Assembly (NCBI GenBank): GCA_040954595.2
Contig: CM082578.2
Coordinates: 6,572,001-6,636,000, forward strand
Length of the DNA: 64,000 nucleotides
Source: Balanoglossus misakiensis
Taxonomy: Eukaryota > Hemichordata
Direction: 5' to 3'
Shown: positions 34,779 to 47,000 of the stretch, one piece after another
How the letters are laid out: every line of letters starts with the position of its first letter
Position numbering within the stretch: position 1 is the first letter of the stretch
Position numbers and translations under genes: made by a program
Notes under the pieces: generated by a model
The model's input: the letters and a program-made list of their open reading frames with translations, nothing else
What the model was told of the DNA's origin: nothing
Database searches by the model: none

Positions 34779-37700
34779 TTACACAGCTTCTAGGTCTTTT
34801 TGGACTCGATGAAAGTCAAAAGGCTCTCCTGTCATACGTGTGTAGACTTCAAGAATGTTGTTACAAGTTGTCTTACAGTGGGTGGTTGCATCATAAGATG
34901 AGGTGATGAAGACCTGAAAAAGGACACGATCAGGGAAAATGTTAACGGTATATTTCATTAGCAGACATAATCACAATAATTGTGGTTTAGGCCTTCCGCT
35001 AAATTTTGGTTAATAAACCAAAACAAAGTCCATAATTGTTGCCACAAATTATGTACAATATTACACTACATGTAACAGAATGCATGGTTCAACTACTTAA
35101 AATGGCATGTGTTATGCTCAGCCGATCTTTGGCTCCAAACAAAATGTTCCGCGCTCGGACAAAATGATCTTTTGCTCAGAATTTCTATAGAAATGCCCAC
35201 GTCAAGAGACCTAGGCCATTGATATGATTAGTTGATTATCTGGCGTCGTAGTCTCGGTTACCCAGACCCCCCTGCTTCTTCCGTTGGACACTCCAGAAAG
35301 AGGGTCTGGGGAAACCCCATAGACAAATCTCCGGGCAAAGATGGCCGACTCGGGACAAAAGCAATGCATGATGGTCAACATTTATGACATTTGATATTAT
35401 GACATGACGATATTAGAAAACTATTTACCAAACTTCCCTCTCTCTTTTCAATTTATAGACAGTTTCAGCAGGTCCAGCACTTCTCAGCATGTTTTGTTTA
35501 TGTTAAAGGCTGCAACCATCATGCATCGCTTTTGTCTCAAGTCGGCCATCTTTGCCCGGAGATTTGTCTATGGGGTTTCCCCAGACCCTCTTTCTGGAGT
35601 GCCCAACGGAAGATGCAGGGGGGTCTGGGTAACCGAGACTACTGGCGTCGAGGACACAAGCAGAGGCAGACAGACAAGACAGACAGACAAGACAGACAGA
35701 CAGACAAAACCGCATTCTAGAAATGGCAAAAAACACCACTCAGAATCACGGCTGCGTTCAATACCTTTGATTTGCTGCCATCATCAATTGGCTCGTAGAT
35801 GTCATTGATAGTAAAAAATTTCTCAATTATGGGACCTAGGAGATCAAGACCGGGTTTGAGTTCAGCTTCTGGGTTACTAGTCTCCACAGTGGTCGATACG
35901 AATGCTATGTGAAAGCCCTTTGCAGCCACTTGGTGAGAATCAGAAACTGATGCCACATAGATATCTGTGAATACGAGAACATTCAGACAATAACATTACC
36001 CAACACAGAAATCTAAAGTACGCTATCAGAACAAAATTTCATGAAACAAGGATTCTTGGAATTTGACTTACCAGACTTCCTGTCCACTTTTCTATGTGGA
36101 ATGATAATTTGACACGAGGAGCTGTCGCTGGTATTAGGAATGGGGTGCTGCAGTAGACATATAGCACGGACCACTTCGCCAACTTTCTTGACTTTGTCAG
36201 TTACATATGTTGGGTCACACACTACAGCTTTGCACTTGGCAGTCTCGCCCTGAGACGTGACTCCACACACTTGGCCATTTTCATCGTATACAAGTTCATC
36301 AATTTTTTTGTCCAACATGTAGGTGCCACCATAAATGGCCGACAACCTGTTGAGTGCGACCACATTTGTCAACAGGTAAGTAAGCGCAACACGTTTACAC
36401 TCACATCTAACTTTCCCCGAACACGAAAATGTTCTGGCATCACGAGTTATTAAGATGATCAAATTTCAGGATTAGAACAGTTTTGCCCCAAATCATTTTT
36501 GAATGGCATACTGCAAGTTGTAGTCATGAACCCTATCCAACATACATTCAGTGGCAAATGCTGGTAGTATTCGAAGATATAATCATCTGATAAAAATGGC
36601 AAACTATCTCGGGAGGAGTTTTCATGTAACAAAAGATCTGCTTGACGACTTTACAAAATCAAGTTGAACGAACACATTTTTCCTGTTACGGTCGCTGGAG
36701 AAAACGTAGCCCTGTGTACAGAAAACCGTAGCGTATTTTGAATACTGACCTTGCAAAGCCCTGGGGCAGTTCACCTAGACCGTACAGTGGGTAGAGGTAT
36801 GGTGACTTGCCATAGCGGGCTAGAGAGTCACTGTACAGTTTGATCCTTCCTATTGTCTCAAGACACGGTTCATCTATGTAACTGTGGGGAGAATATTATA
36901 CAAAGAAAATGTCACAAAAGGACAACGAACACACACAAATTTACTTGAACATCCCCAATAAACAATGCAAGGCTTTCCTTCCACATGACCATGCTTCATC
37001 TCAGCAGAATATTGGGCAGTGCAGGGAAACAAGTCCCATACATCCTTACTGAAACCGATACGAACATGCAGGTTTATACTTACGTATCATTTCTATGCAG
37101 TGCCAGAGCATGGCCTGTGATAGCCGCAGTGTTCTCGTCTAGGCCAAATTTGTTGTACACATCCCGCATTGCACTCTTCTTAGGGTCTATACCTTCCCAT
37201 GTCTTGGGGTCCTCTTCATTGAAGTGTTGTACAAACAGCAAAAAATTTCTAAATCGGCGCTTCTCAAATATTCCCATCAGATCTAGCGACAAGAAAGTAT
37301 TAATAGATGACTCGTATGATTATAAAACACAGTAAAAATTCAAAAGATTCAACAATACTAAATGGTGGGAACAATGGCCACGTTGCTTCGTATCTGGGCT
37401 TGCAAGTCTATATAGGCGCCTAAGTCGTGTGATCCCTTTGGCTTGGTGGACGGTAACCGAAACGAGAAGCCCAGCCCCGAATTCGAACTCAGCTCAGGAC
37501 AAGAAACTCGCTCAAAACAAGCAAATACACGAAAAGTTTTGAAAATCTTTAATTTATAAAGACGAAAAATCACCAAGCGTCTTGTGGTCTAGTCTAGTTC
37601 ACATTGTTAAACAAAACTATGCCTCTGTATGTTCACAGTGCTACATTGAATGCTTGGACAACTGCATGGAGTTAGTCTTCAAAGAGCTCGTGAATGGAAA

Positions 37701-40105
37701 ATAACCATGACTCATATCAAACGCAATCATCCTTCCCGTTGACCCAAGTGAAACTAAAAACATACAACAACATCGAAGAAAAAGTTTTTGAAAAATGCAA
37801 AAGAAGTTTAAAGTACGTTACCTGAAGCCAATGCTTCCTTGCCATCAGCGGGTACACGGTATATTTTTGAATCTCTTTGATAAACATAACTACCTTCTAC
37901 AGACTTGAATTCCAAATATCTGGTAACACCGCTGTGGATCAACAATTTCACCAGTTGCCCTAGAAAGAAAAAGATAATATTCAATGGTAATTAATTATGT
38001 GATCAAAGCGCCACTGAAAAAGATCCAGCGAAAATCAGTTAAAATCGTGGGGTGTCTTAGTACTAGTCACATCCAGTCCCTGAAATACTGCAGTTTCAGA
38101 AGTAACATTGTTCCTTATTATGTCTCTAGTTTTAAACTCTCTCACTGTACATCAAAATACAGTTGGGCTAAAAACTGAGGAACGAATGAATTCACTGCTC
38201 TCCAGTATATTCACCATTAGCCATAAGAAACTTTGGAATAAGATCGACATTCCAATCTCGGCCGCGACCAAGATTTTCAGGTACCTTCGCCCCTGGAGAA
38301 TACTTCTTGTATAACTGGAATTAAAAACAGAAACTTGGAGATTTCATGAAGGAAACCTCTGTCTGAACTATGGAATAACAATCGTTGTAGCTAAAAATAC
38401 AACACTGGTGAATAGTTTAACCATTACATTATGTATCATCACAATCAATATGTTGTTACTTTGTACGACATTCCCACGTTACTTCCATATACATGTACAT
38501 GTAACAAATTTTGGTGGGCAGGTAAGCAATGGAAAACTGCATGTGTGCAGTTCATACAACTGCCGCCTGTAAACAATAAAGTTGCTGGGATACTTACGTC
38601 TTCTAAGGGAGTCAGTGATACACTCTCTCCACCATAGTAAGGATTCTTATCCATGTGTAACACCTTACGACCACTTTTTGACAAAATTCCACTGAGGACA
38701 CATTCCTGAAGTAATTTTGCGCAAAACATTACAGAAAGAAATGAGTAAGTGTCACCTTATAGTTACACAGTGTTTTCCTTGTGAAGAAACAATACTGTAA
38801 AACGGGTTATTTATTTTCGCGACAGGAAATTTTCGCGAAATCAAAAGAGGCAACTGTTACGCACGGATTAATATCCGCGTTCTCGTATTTCACTGACTGC
38901 ATCGTTGTCTTCGAAAATCACTTAAGCGTCATTTTATTTTCACGTTTTTTTTTGCCTCTCGGGTATTTCGCAAAAATGTATTGCTCGCGAAAATAACCCG
39001 TTTTACATGTTCATATTAGTGGAATATTAGTCAAATACCAGGTTCACACTGGGTAAAACTAGAAATGTTTCAGAAAAATCGTTTGTCATTTTTAAACAGA
39101 GGATTAATCCTCTGAATCGCTTTGTGTCCAAACATATATATTGGGGTTATACAGTGGCCATAAAGACAGTGGCCATAAAGACAGTGGCCATAAAGACAGT
39201 GACTGTGAGTTACCAGAAACATATGCTATTTCCCTCGGCCTGCGGCCTGCGGCCTCGGGAAATAGCATATGATTCTGGTAACTCACAGCCCCTCGGGTGT
39301 AATAAACGGCCGCTATGGCCCTCATGGCCAGGCAATAGGTGTTCAATATAACCACCTTCGCGGTCACCGAGAACTTTGTACAATTGGTAGGGTACAGATT
39401 TTTGAATAAGAATAGTTGTTCCACAGCTGTGGTGTGAGCCATTCGAATAAAGCACATCGCCACCCCCCCCCCCCCCTATTCTTGTTTCCAGGTGAATTCA
39501 TCATTTGCATAACTAGAGGTTTGGAGGCGATATGCGCTTTCTGCCGCCTTACGTGACGATAAATACTTTTTCTTTTCGTACGGTTTCTAATACCTCGCAC
39601 ATTTAAAGAGACAAATTTCAACGACATACAAAAACAAACAAACACGAAAAAAAAGGACAGAAAAATCCCTAAAACGTGGGGAAACTGTGCCGTCGGGTGA
39701 CAAAAAACGAACATGGTCATCCAGAAGGTCCATAAACATTTTCAGAAAGTGTCTGTCAAATAGCGGGCACAGGCCGATTTAACGTACTATTATCATATGG
39801 CCACACCCTTGGAGGGTGGCTAGAAAGAAAAAAAATCACAGCGTGAATCAACAGGTAACAGGTCGTTTCGGCGCTAAACCCTTTCGGTCCTAGTCATTTC
39901 GCCCCGGACACCCAAGTCCTTTCGGCATACACTTAGCGACGCAGACCCCTAGCCCAACTAAACTTGGCTCTAGGTCCCCCGGGTACATACCCGTATTATA
40001 AGGGTAAGGAAAATACAGAGCGGTGTTAGTGCTGAAACGACTCGGAAGCAACCAACAAACCTTAATACCAGTGCCAAGCACTATGACGTCATATTCTTCA
40101 TCCAT
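34779..40105 (-). CDS. GDI: Rab GDP-dissociation inhibitor, tandem copy A
   Basis: Nine exons on the minus strand give 443 aa, the usual GDI length: 40061-40105, 38598-38705, 38215-38314, 37822-37959, 37084-37282, 36750-36881, 36072-36346, 35765-35964, 34779-34913. GDI extracts GDP-bound prenylated Rab GTPases from membranes, keeps them soluble and recycles them between cell compartments. Hallmarks are the N-terminal [13 protein letters not shown], the Rab-platform motifs NPYYGGES and [19 protein letters not shown], and GHALAL. In the last exon the usually invariant HFETTC reads HCKTTC, a copy-specific change. Introns hold a 393-bp inverted-repeat element (35249-35641), a MITE (38795-39007) and a LINE fragment (39341-39627). 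Introns are absent from the reading frame and no stops occur, so it is called functional. Confidence 0.93.
35249..35641 (+). mobile_element. 393-bp foldback transposon with 9-bp target duplication
   Basis: It starts TAGTCTCGGTTACCCAGACC and ends with the exact complement. The inverted arms run about 130 bases (35249-35380 and 35510-35641) with few mismatches. It is flanked by direct repeats CTGGCGTCG at 35240-35248 and 35642-35650. The paralogous intron of GDI C has a single CTGGCGTCG at 51391-51399 with the same flanks and no insert: a clean empty site. It has no ORF. The long termini and 9-bp duplication suggest a Mutator-like superfamily, by inference only. Confidence 0.9.
35666..35707 (+). 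repeat. (AGAC)n microsatellite in GDI A intron 8
   Basis: AGACAGACA-type units; the matching tract in GDI C is at about 51414-51463. Confidence 0.85.
38795..39007 (-). mobile_element. MITE copy 2 in GDI A intron 1
   Basis: It is the reverse complement of the element at 28801-29004 over its full length. The left terminus CTGTAAAACGGGTTAT is intact; the right terminus is slightly eroded (CGTTTTACATG). GDI C intron 1 has the uninterrupted flank GAAACAATATGTTTGTATTAG-like sequence at about 54286-54306, an empty site. Confidence 0.83.
39151..39288 (+). repeat. 15-bp tandem repeat abutting a 32-bp-arm hairpin
   Basis: Three perfect copies of ACAGTGGCCATAAAG (39151-39195) and a partial fourth lead into an inverted repeat. 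Its left arm is 39203-39234 and right arm 39257-39288 (one mismatch), with a GGCCTGCGGCCTGC loop. It lies in GDI A intron 1 beside the LINE fragment. Confidence 0.88.
39341..39627 (-). mobile_element. Non-LTR retrotransposon (LINE) endonuclease fragment
   Basis: From the minus-strand ATG at 39627 the frame reads [20 protein letters not shown], the typical opening of a LINE ORF2 apurinic-type endonuclease. After a G-homopolymer and frame change it continues in another frame as [14 protein letters not shown] and [12 protein letters not shown], again LINE-like. A stretch between the parts is missing, including the expected catalytic QETH region. It is a dead fragment in GDI A intron 1. Confidence 0.72.
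39861..40041 (+). mobile_element. Inverted-terminus element next to GDI A exon 1
   Basis: The termini GGTCGTTTCGGCGCTAA and TTAGTGCTGAAACGAC are imperfect complements. The same element is at 46770-46946 next to GDI B exon 1, and not at GDI C. It ends about 20 bases from the exon 1 donor and is about 180 bp with no ORF. Confidence 0.6.
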
Positions 40106-41055
40106 TTCTCAAAGTATGGTCCCGAGTTTCCAGTGGGCAACTGATGCAGAGGTATTAAAAGTACAAGATATACTGAATATCTCGCCTTCAAAAACTCCAA
40201 AAGGCCACCACCCGGACGATTCACTCAGGGTCGTAAAGATCAATACGCATACTACAATTACAATAAAGAAAGTTGAAGACCTGGTCCATGGCCTTCACCC
40301 GGACGATTTACCCAGGGTCGTAAAGATCAATACGCATACTACAATTACAATAAAGAAAGTTGAAGACACAGTCCCGAGTCCCAAACTTGAATTTACAGAG
40401 ATTGCGACACAGGCGGGGGTTTTTATTAACGAATTTTAACCACCAGTTTCTGGCGTAATTGAGAAAAGTTGTAATATTCATGCAAAACTTAGTGATATTG
40501 TAGAAGATTTTTTTTCTTCATGTTGGGAAAATTTAGATTTTCAATCTTACTTGAATAACAATTTTAAAGACTCGCACACTTTCATGGTTGTCTTGGGAAT
40601 AAATTTCTCGATCAACCATTTTTTTAAACCGAGTGTTGATAAGCTTATGAGATGCGACCAAACGCTCAAGAATCACGTGAAAAATAAAATGTATACAGTA
40701 ATATAAGGTACAACAAGGGAAGTGAATGTACATTTTGAGAAAAACGTGCCAAAGTTTCCTCAACTCAGGGTAGATACATATAGTTCTGTAGTGGTTGGCA
40801 ATGTTCGATTCTGATCATGACAGAAGACGAAAAGGCACGATAACCTAAAATTATGGGTAGTTGCCGACACAAGATTTCATAGCGAATCGTATCTGGTCTT
40901 TTTTAGCCTGAAATTCAAGATGAAACAGAATCTTCTAACTGTATAGTAATGTTTCCTCAAAAAAAAAAACTATTTGTGTAACCTTGACCCATTAATTGTG
41001 TCATAAACCACTGAGGTGCAGGCACCAGTTCTCAACTACAAACACATAACAGCAT
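40106..41055. other. GDI A upstream region and GDI B 3' flank
   Basis: The first ~490 bases match the region upstream of GDI B (47011-47491) and, more weakly, that of GDI C. A 68-base unit occurs twice (40213-40280 and 40300-40367). The block 40905-41045 resembles 55430-55605 in GDI C intron 1. The 138-codon plus-strand frame at 40023-40439 overlaps exon 1 in antisense and the repeat, and is not called a gene. Confidence 0.7.
40213..40367 (+). repeat. Direct repeat of a 68-base unit upstream of GDI A
   Basis: Both units run from CGGACGATT to AAAGTTGAAGAC with three or fewer differences; period 87. Related, more diverged units occur upstream of GDI B (about 47110-47275) and once upstream of GDI C. 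Confidence 0.9.
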
Positions 41056-44000
41056 CTAGTCTCCTTGGACTTGAGAGAAGTCAAAAGGCTCTCCTGTCAT
41101 ACGTGAGTAGACTTCAAGGATGTTGTTACAAGTTGTCCGAAAGTGGGTAGATGCATCATAAGATGAGGTGATGAAGACCTGGAAAACGACACGAACAGGA
41201 GGAAAAAATAACGGTACATTTCATTAGCAGACATAATCACAATGGACCAAAACATAGTCCATAATTCAGGACTTTCGAGTTGCTTTGAGCCTATGTAGAA
41301 CCCCGAGGATTTAAGTTTTCGACACTAGGGGCGCTGTTCTTTTGACCAGAAGTGTGGGCCATGTTATCTACACCAGGCAATTATCATGAGGTGATGACAG
41401 ACTTCAAATTGGTACCCCAATAACTTTGGAGGAAGTTTTGCTTCTGTCCGTCATGCTCATTTTTGTGAACGTCTCCATGAGAGATGTTACAGGTGGCTAC
41501 GGGACTGAATTGAGAGTGGCCCGCATTTTTTGCACGTGAAAGGTGTTAAAAATCCTTGCTTTTCCCAACAACTGGAAAGTCCCATATTATTGCCACAAAT
41601 TATTACTCTACATGTAACAGCGATGCATGGTTCAGCTACTTAAAACGGCATGTGTTATGCACAGCGGATCTTTGGTTCCCGGCAAACTGTTCTGCCGTAG
41701 ACAAAAAGTCTTTAGCTTATAAAGTTCTTACGAAATGCCCACATCAAGGGACCTAGGCCTCAGGATTATGGGTACATATGTTCAATACCTTTGATTCGCT
41801 GCCATCATCAATTGGCTCGAAGATGTCATTGATAGTAACAAATTTCTCAAGTATGGGATCTAGGAGATCAAGACCGGGTTTGAGTTCAGCTTCTGGGTTA
41901 CTAGTCTCCACAGTGGTCGATACGTATGCTATTTGGAAGCCCTTTGCAGCCACTTGGTGAGAATCAGAAACTGATGCCACATAGATATCTGTAAATACGA
42001 GAACATTCAGACAATAACACTACCCAACGCAGAAATCTAAAGTACACTATCAGAACAAAATTTCATGAAACAAGGATTCTTGGAATTTGAGTGTTTGTTT
42101 GCGACTTACCAGACTTCCTGTCCACTTGGCTATGTGGAATGATAATTTGACACGAGGAGCTGTCGCTGGTATTAGCAATGGGGTGCTGCAGTAGACATAT
42201 AGCACGGACCACTTCGCCAACTTTCTTGACTTTGTCAGTTACATATGTTGGGTCACACACTACAGCTTTGCACTTGGCAGTCTCGCCCTGAGACGTGACT
42301 CCACACACTTGGCCATTTTCATCGTATACAAGTTCATCAATTTTTTTGTCCAACATGTAGGTGCCACCATAAATGGCCGCCAACCTGTTGAGTGCGACCA
42401 CATTCGTCAACAGGAAAGTAAGCGCAACACGTTCACACTTGCATCTCACTTTCCCCGTACATGAATACATTCTCACATCACGAGTTAGAATGATGATCAA
42501 ATTTCAGGATTAGAACGGTTTTGCTAAAAAAAACTATCATTTTTGAATGGCATACTTTTATAAGTAGTAGTAGTCATAAACACTACCCAGCATACATTCA
42601 GCAGCAAATGCTGGTAGTATGTACGAAGATATAATCATCTGATATAATAATGGCAACTATCTCTGGAGGAGCTTTCATGTAACAAAAGATATGCTTGAAC
42701 AAAGACATTTTTCCTTTACACAGTCACTGGGCACAACGTAATTATGTGTACACTGCAGAAAACCTTAGCATGTTTAGAATAATATTACTGACCTTGCAAA
42801 AGCCTGGGGCAGTTCACCTAGACCGCGCAATGGGTAGATGTATGGTGACGTGCTATAGAGGGCTAGAGAGTCAATGTACAGTTGGATCCTACTTATTGTC
42901 TCAAGACACGGTTCATCTATGTAACTGTGGGGAGAATATTATACTTGGAAAATGTCACAAAAGGACAACAAGCACACGCAAATACACTTGGACATCCCCA
43001 ATAAACAAGGCCATGTTTCCTTCCAGTTGTATTATGTTTAATATTAAATTCTAACTACTGAGCATACACCCTGAATGAGATCAACACAAACATGCATGTT
43101 TATTACGTACCCATCATTTGTATGCAATGCCAGAGCATGGCCCGTGATATCCGCAATGTGACTGTCCAACCCGAGTTTGTCGTACACATCCTTCATTGTG
43201 CTCTTCTTAGGGTCTATACCTTTCCATGTATTTGGGTCATCTTCATTGAAGTCTTGTATAAACCGCAAAAAATTTCTAAATCGGCGCTTCTCAAACATTC
43301 CCATCAGATCTAGCGACAAGAAAGTATTTATAGATGACTCGTATGATTAGACAAATTCCAAAGATTCAACGGTACAAAATGGGTTGGGGGGGGGGGGGAA
43401 CAATGGCCACGTTGGTTGGTTTGGTGGACGGTAAGAGAAACGAGAAGCCCAGCCCCGAATTCGAACTCTGCTCAGTACCAGAAACTTGCTTAAAACAAGC
43501 AAATACACGAAAAGTATTGGGAATCACCAACCGACTAGTGAGCTAGTCCAGTTCACGTTATGAAACAATATACTATTCCTCTGTATATTCTCACTGTGCT
43601 ACAGTGTATGCTTGCGGACAGATGCACGGAGTTTGTCCTCAAAGAGCTCGTAAACAGAAGCGAGACATCAGAACTCATATCCATCGCACTCATCATTCCA
43701 GTTGAAAACAAAGACTTAAAACAACATTGAACAAAAAGTGTTTTTTTTTAAATGCAAAAGAAAAGTTTAAGTATGTTACCTGTAGCCAATGCTCTCTTTT
43801 CATCAGCGGGTACACGGTATATTTTTGAATCTCTTTTATAAACGTAACTACCTTTTACAGACTCGAATTCCAAATATGTACTAACACCACAGTGGGCTAA
43901 CAATTTCACCAGTTGCCCTAGTAAGAAAGAGAAAATCCAAGGATAATTAATTATGCGATGAAAAAGCTCCACTGAAAAAGATCCAGAGAAAACCAAAGTT

Positions 44001-47000
44001 AGTCATGCGATGTCTTCAGTACTATTTGCATCCAGTCCCTTTCAGAAGTAACGTTGTTCCTTATGTCTTTCATGTTTTAAACTCTGTCACTGTATATCAA
44101 AATACAGTAGGGCTAACAACTTGGGGAGAAATTCATTCACTGTTCTCATGTGTTACTCACCTTTACCCATAATAAACTTTGGAACAAGATCGACATTCCA
44201 ATCTCGGCTGCGACCAAGATTTTCAGGTACCTTCTCCCCTGGAGAATACTTCTTGTATAACTGGAATTAAAAACAGAAACTTGCAGATTTCATGAAGGAA
44301 ACCTGTGTCTGAACTATGGAATAACAATCATTGTAGCTAAAAACACAACGATGGTGAATAGATAATTACATGATAAATCATCACAATCAATATGTTGTTT
44401 AAGCAATAAAACACCCCCAGCCATGGTATACCACGAGATTTTGACCAGTTCACGACATATACGCACGAGCGATAGCGAGTGCGTATATGGAGTTGAACTG
44501 GTCAAAATCGAGTGGTATACCATGGCTGGGGGTGTTTTATTGCTATTATATTATGCCAGTATATTGAAACTTTGCATAAAACATTTTAAAAAGGCATTTT
44601 CTTTAACTATGATATATGACTGTGGTATATGGCTAATATATCACGGTCACGTGTCGTGTCTCGACCAATCAAATAGCGTGATTTACACCATCAATATACT
44701 GGTATAATATAATACTTCATACATTCCCACGTTACTTCCATATAACAACTTTTGGTGGGCAGGTAAACAATGGAAAACTACCTGTGAGCAGTTCATACAA
44801 CTGCCGCCTGTCAACAATAAAGTTGCTGGGATACTTACCTCATCTAAGGGAGTCAGTGATGCACTCTCTCCACCATAATAAGGATTCTTATCCATGTGTA
44901 ACACCTTACGACCACTTACTGTCAAAATACCACTAATGACACATTCCTGAAATAAATAAAAGCAAAACATTACAGAAAGAAATATTGGTCAAATACCAGG
45001 TTCACACTGGTAAAACTAGAAATGTTTCAGAGACACTATTTGCTATGTTTGTAAACACAGACACAGACCCAGTAGTTGTTTTCTGTGTTGTCATAGCAAT
45101 GCCATTGTGGGACAAAAAATAATGAAAGAAAGAAATAACAAAAACAACCATCATCATGTACAATGTCTGTCCTTACATGTACGAGGTGTCTCGCGCGATC
45201 GAGTGACTTGTGTCAAAGGTCCCGTCCGTGTGGTGATTAGGTGGGTATGCTCTAGTTTGTCCGTTTTCGTCTCACAAAGGCATTGCTTTGACAACACAGA
45301 GAATGCCTAAGAGGCCTGTGCACAGTGGATTGATGCTTTGAGTCGCTTTGTGTCCACACACAAAGACCCAGACGCTCGACCGAACAGACAATAGGCGGTT
45401 CAGCGGACTGGACGTGCCGGTTAGTACATGTACACGGAGGGGCGGCCGAACCGTTGAGTGAGGTTGAAAATACGGCTGAACTCAAAGGAGCAACAACTGG
45501 AGCGAGCACAGTCTCATGGAATCTGTGCACTGTTTACACGGCAATCGCGCTATGACTCAGAAAATGGGCAGGTCATGAAACGAACTCCACTGACCACAGG
45601 GAACAGAGTAATAAATCGTATAAATAACAAAAACACGATTTATACGATTTATTATTCTGTTCCCTGTAAACTGAAGACAAATGCATTGCCAAGTTCGGAA
45701 GATGTTTTCACTGCACACAGAGGCGAAATTTAATCAATAAATCGGCATCGATACCACCCATCCCATGTCAAAATTCATACCTGCTATCCTCTTTACCCAA
45801 TTTATAACGACCTTCTGTGTGTTTTGAGGCGATTTCTGAAGGGGGCGGCTTCGCGTTCTAGTCAATACACATTTGATCCACTTTCGAGCTACTTTCAGCT
45901 GTTCGCTGGAAAGTCCTGGTGCTATGGTTGATTGCCCACTGAGAAAATTCCTTCGCTTGGTACTTTCTATTTGGAAGGATGACGGAATCCAGCGATTGCC
46001 GGATGGCACTAGTACATCGAAGATTCTCTTCTGTATGGAGCAATTGCTTCAAAAGCGATTTGCTGAAAGCCTCTAGAGCTGCCACTTTTTGCATCATTTT
46101 CATGATTTCATTTTCCAACTTAAATTGGACAGCATTTCAGACACATAAGAAAATCAAATGTCTGCAAAATTTTAATGATCTGTATGTCGTTGTTATATCA
46201 AATTTTAGAGTCTTCTCAAGAAGATACGAGTTTGAGTTCGAAAACCGGAAATCAGTAGGTCTTCGGTTTTCATGTAACTTTCTTTTCACCACAAAAGGAA
46301 TTTCTTTGCACCTTGTTTTTCAAGTGTAACCTTCAATGAAAAGTTCCATGAATCGGTATCGGATCTTGCATTTGCCCACGAAATCTCTGTCCTCAAGAAA
46401 AGTGACATTTTTGAACATAACATTTTAATCACGATGATAAGAAACGTTTACCGATTTTACGCTGGCTCAGGTCTGGCCGGCAAAGCCGTGTCATATCTGA
46501 AAAGTTCCAGGACCACTTCGGACCAAACCCTCCAACATAATCCACCTGTTGCAATTGCATTTTACATCGCTTGTTTCGTGCAAAAGTCCACTTGATCGGC
46601 CGTATTATCAACCAACTTTGGAAGAAAATTTCTCGATGAACCCTCCAAATTAACAAAAATCACCAAGAATAGCATTTTCTGATATCACAAGAAAAAGAAA
46701 AAATCTATAAATGGTATCATATGGCCACACCCTTGGAGGGTGGCTAGAAAGTGAATTAACAGGTAACAGGTCGTTTCGGCGCTAAATCCTTTCGGCCCTA
46801 GTCATTTCGACCCGGACACCCAAGTCTTTTCGGCACTTAGCGACGCAGACCCCTAGCCCAACTAAACTTGGCTCTAGGTCCCCCGGGGTACATACCCATA
46901 TTATAAGGGTAAGGAAAATACAGAGCGGTGTTAGTGCCGAAACGACTCGAAAGCAATTAACAAACCTTAAGACCGGTGCCAAGCACTATAACGTCATATT

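Noticed and set aside
40023-40439. 138-codon plus-strand ORF upstream of GDI A
   Set aside because: It is antisense to GDI exon 1 and runs through the 68-base repeat; repeated peptide blocks reflect the DNA repeat.
18930-43400. C or G homopolymer runs (near 18934, 24890, 27490, 31726, 33180, 39461, 43386)
   Set aside because: Common simple repeats; interesting only as assembly-error risks.
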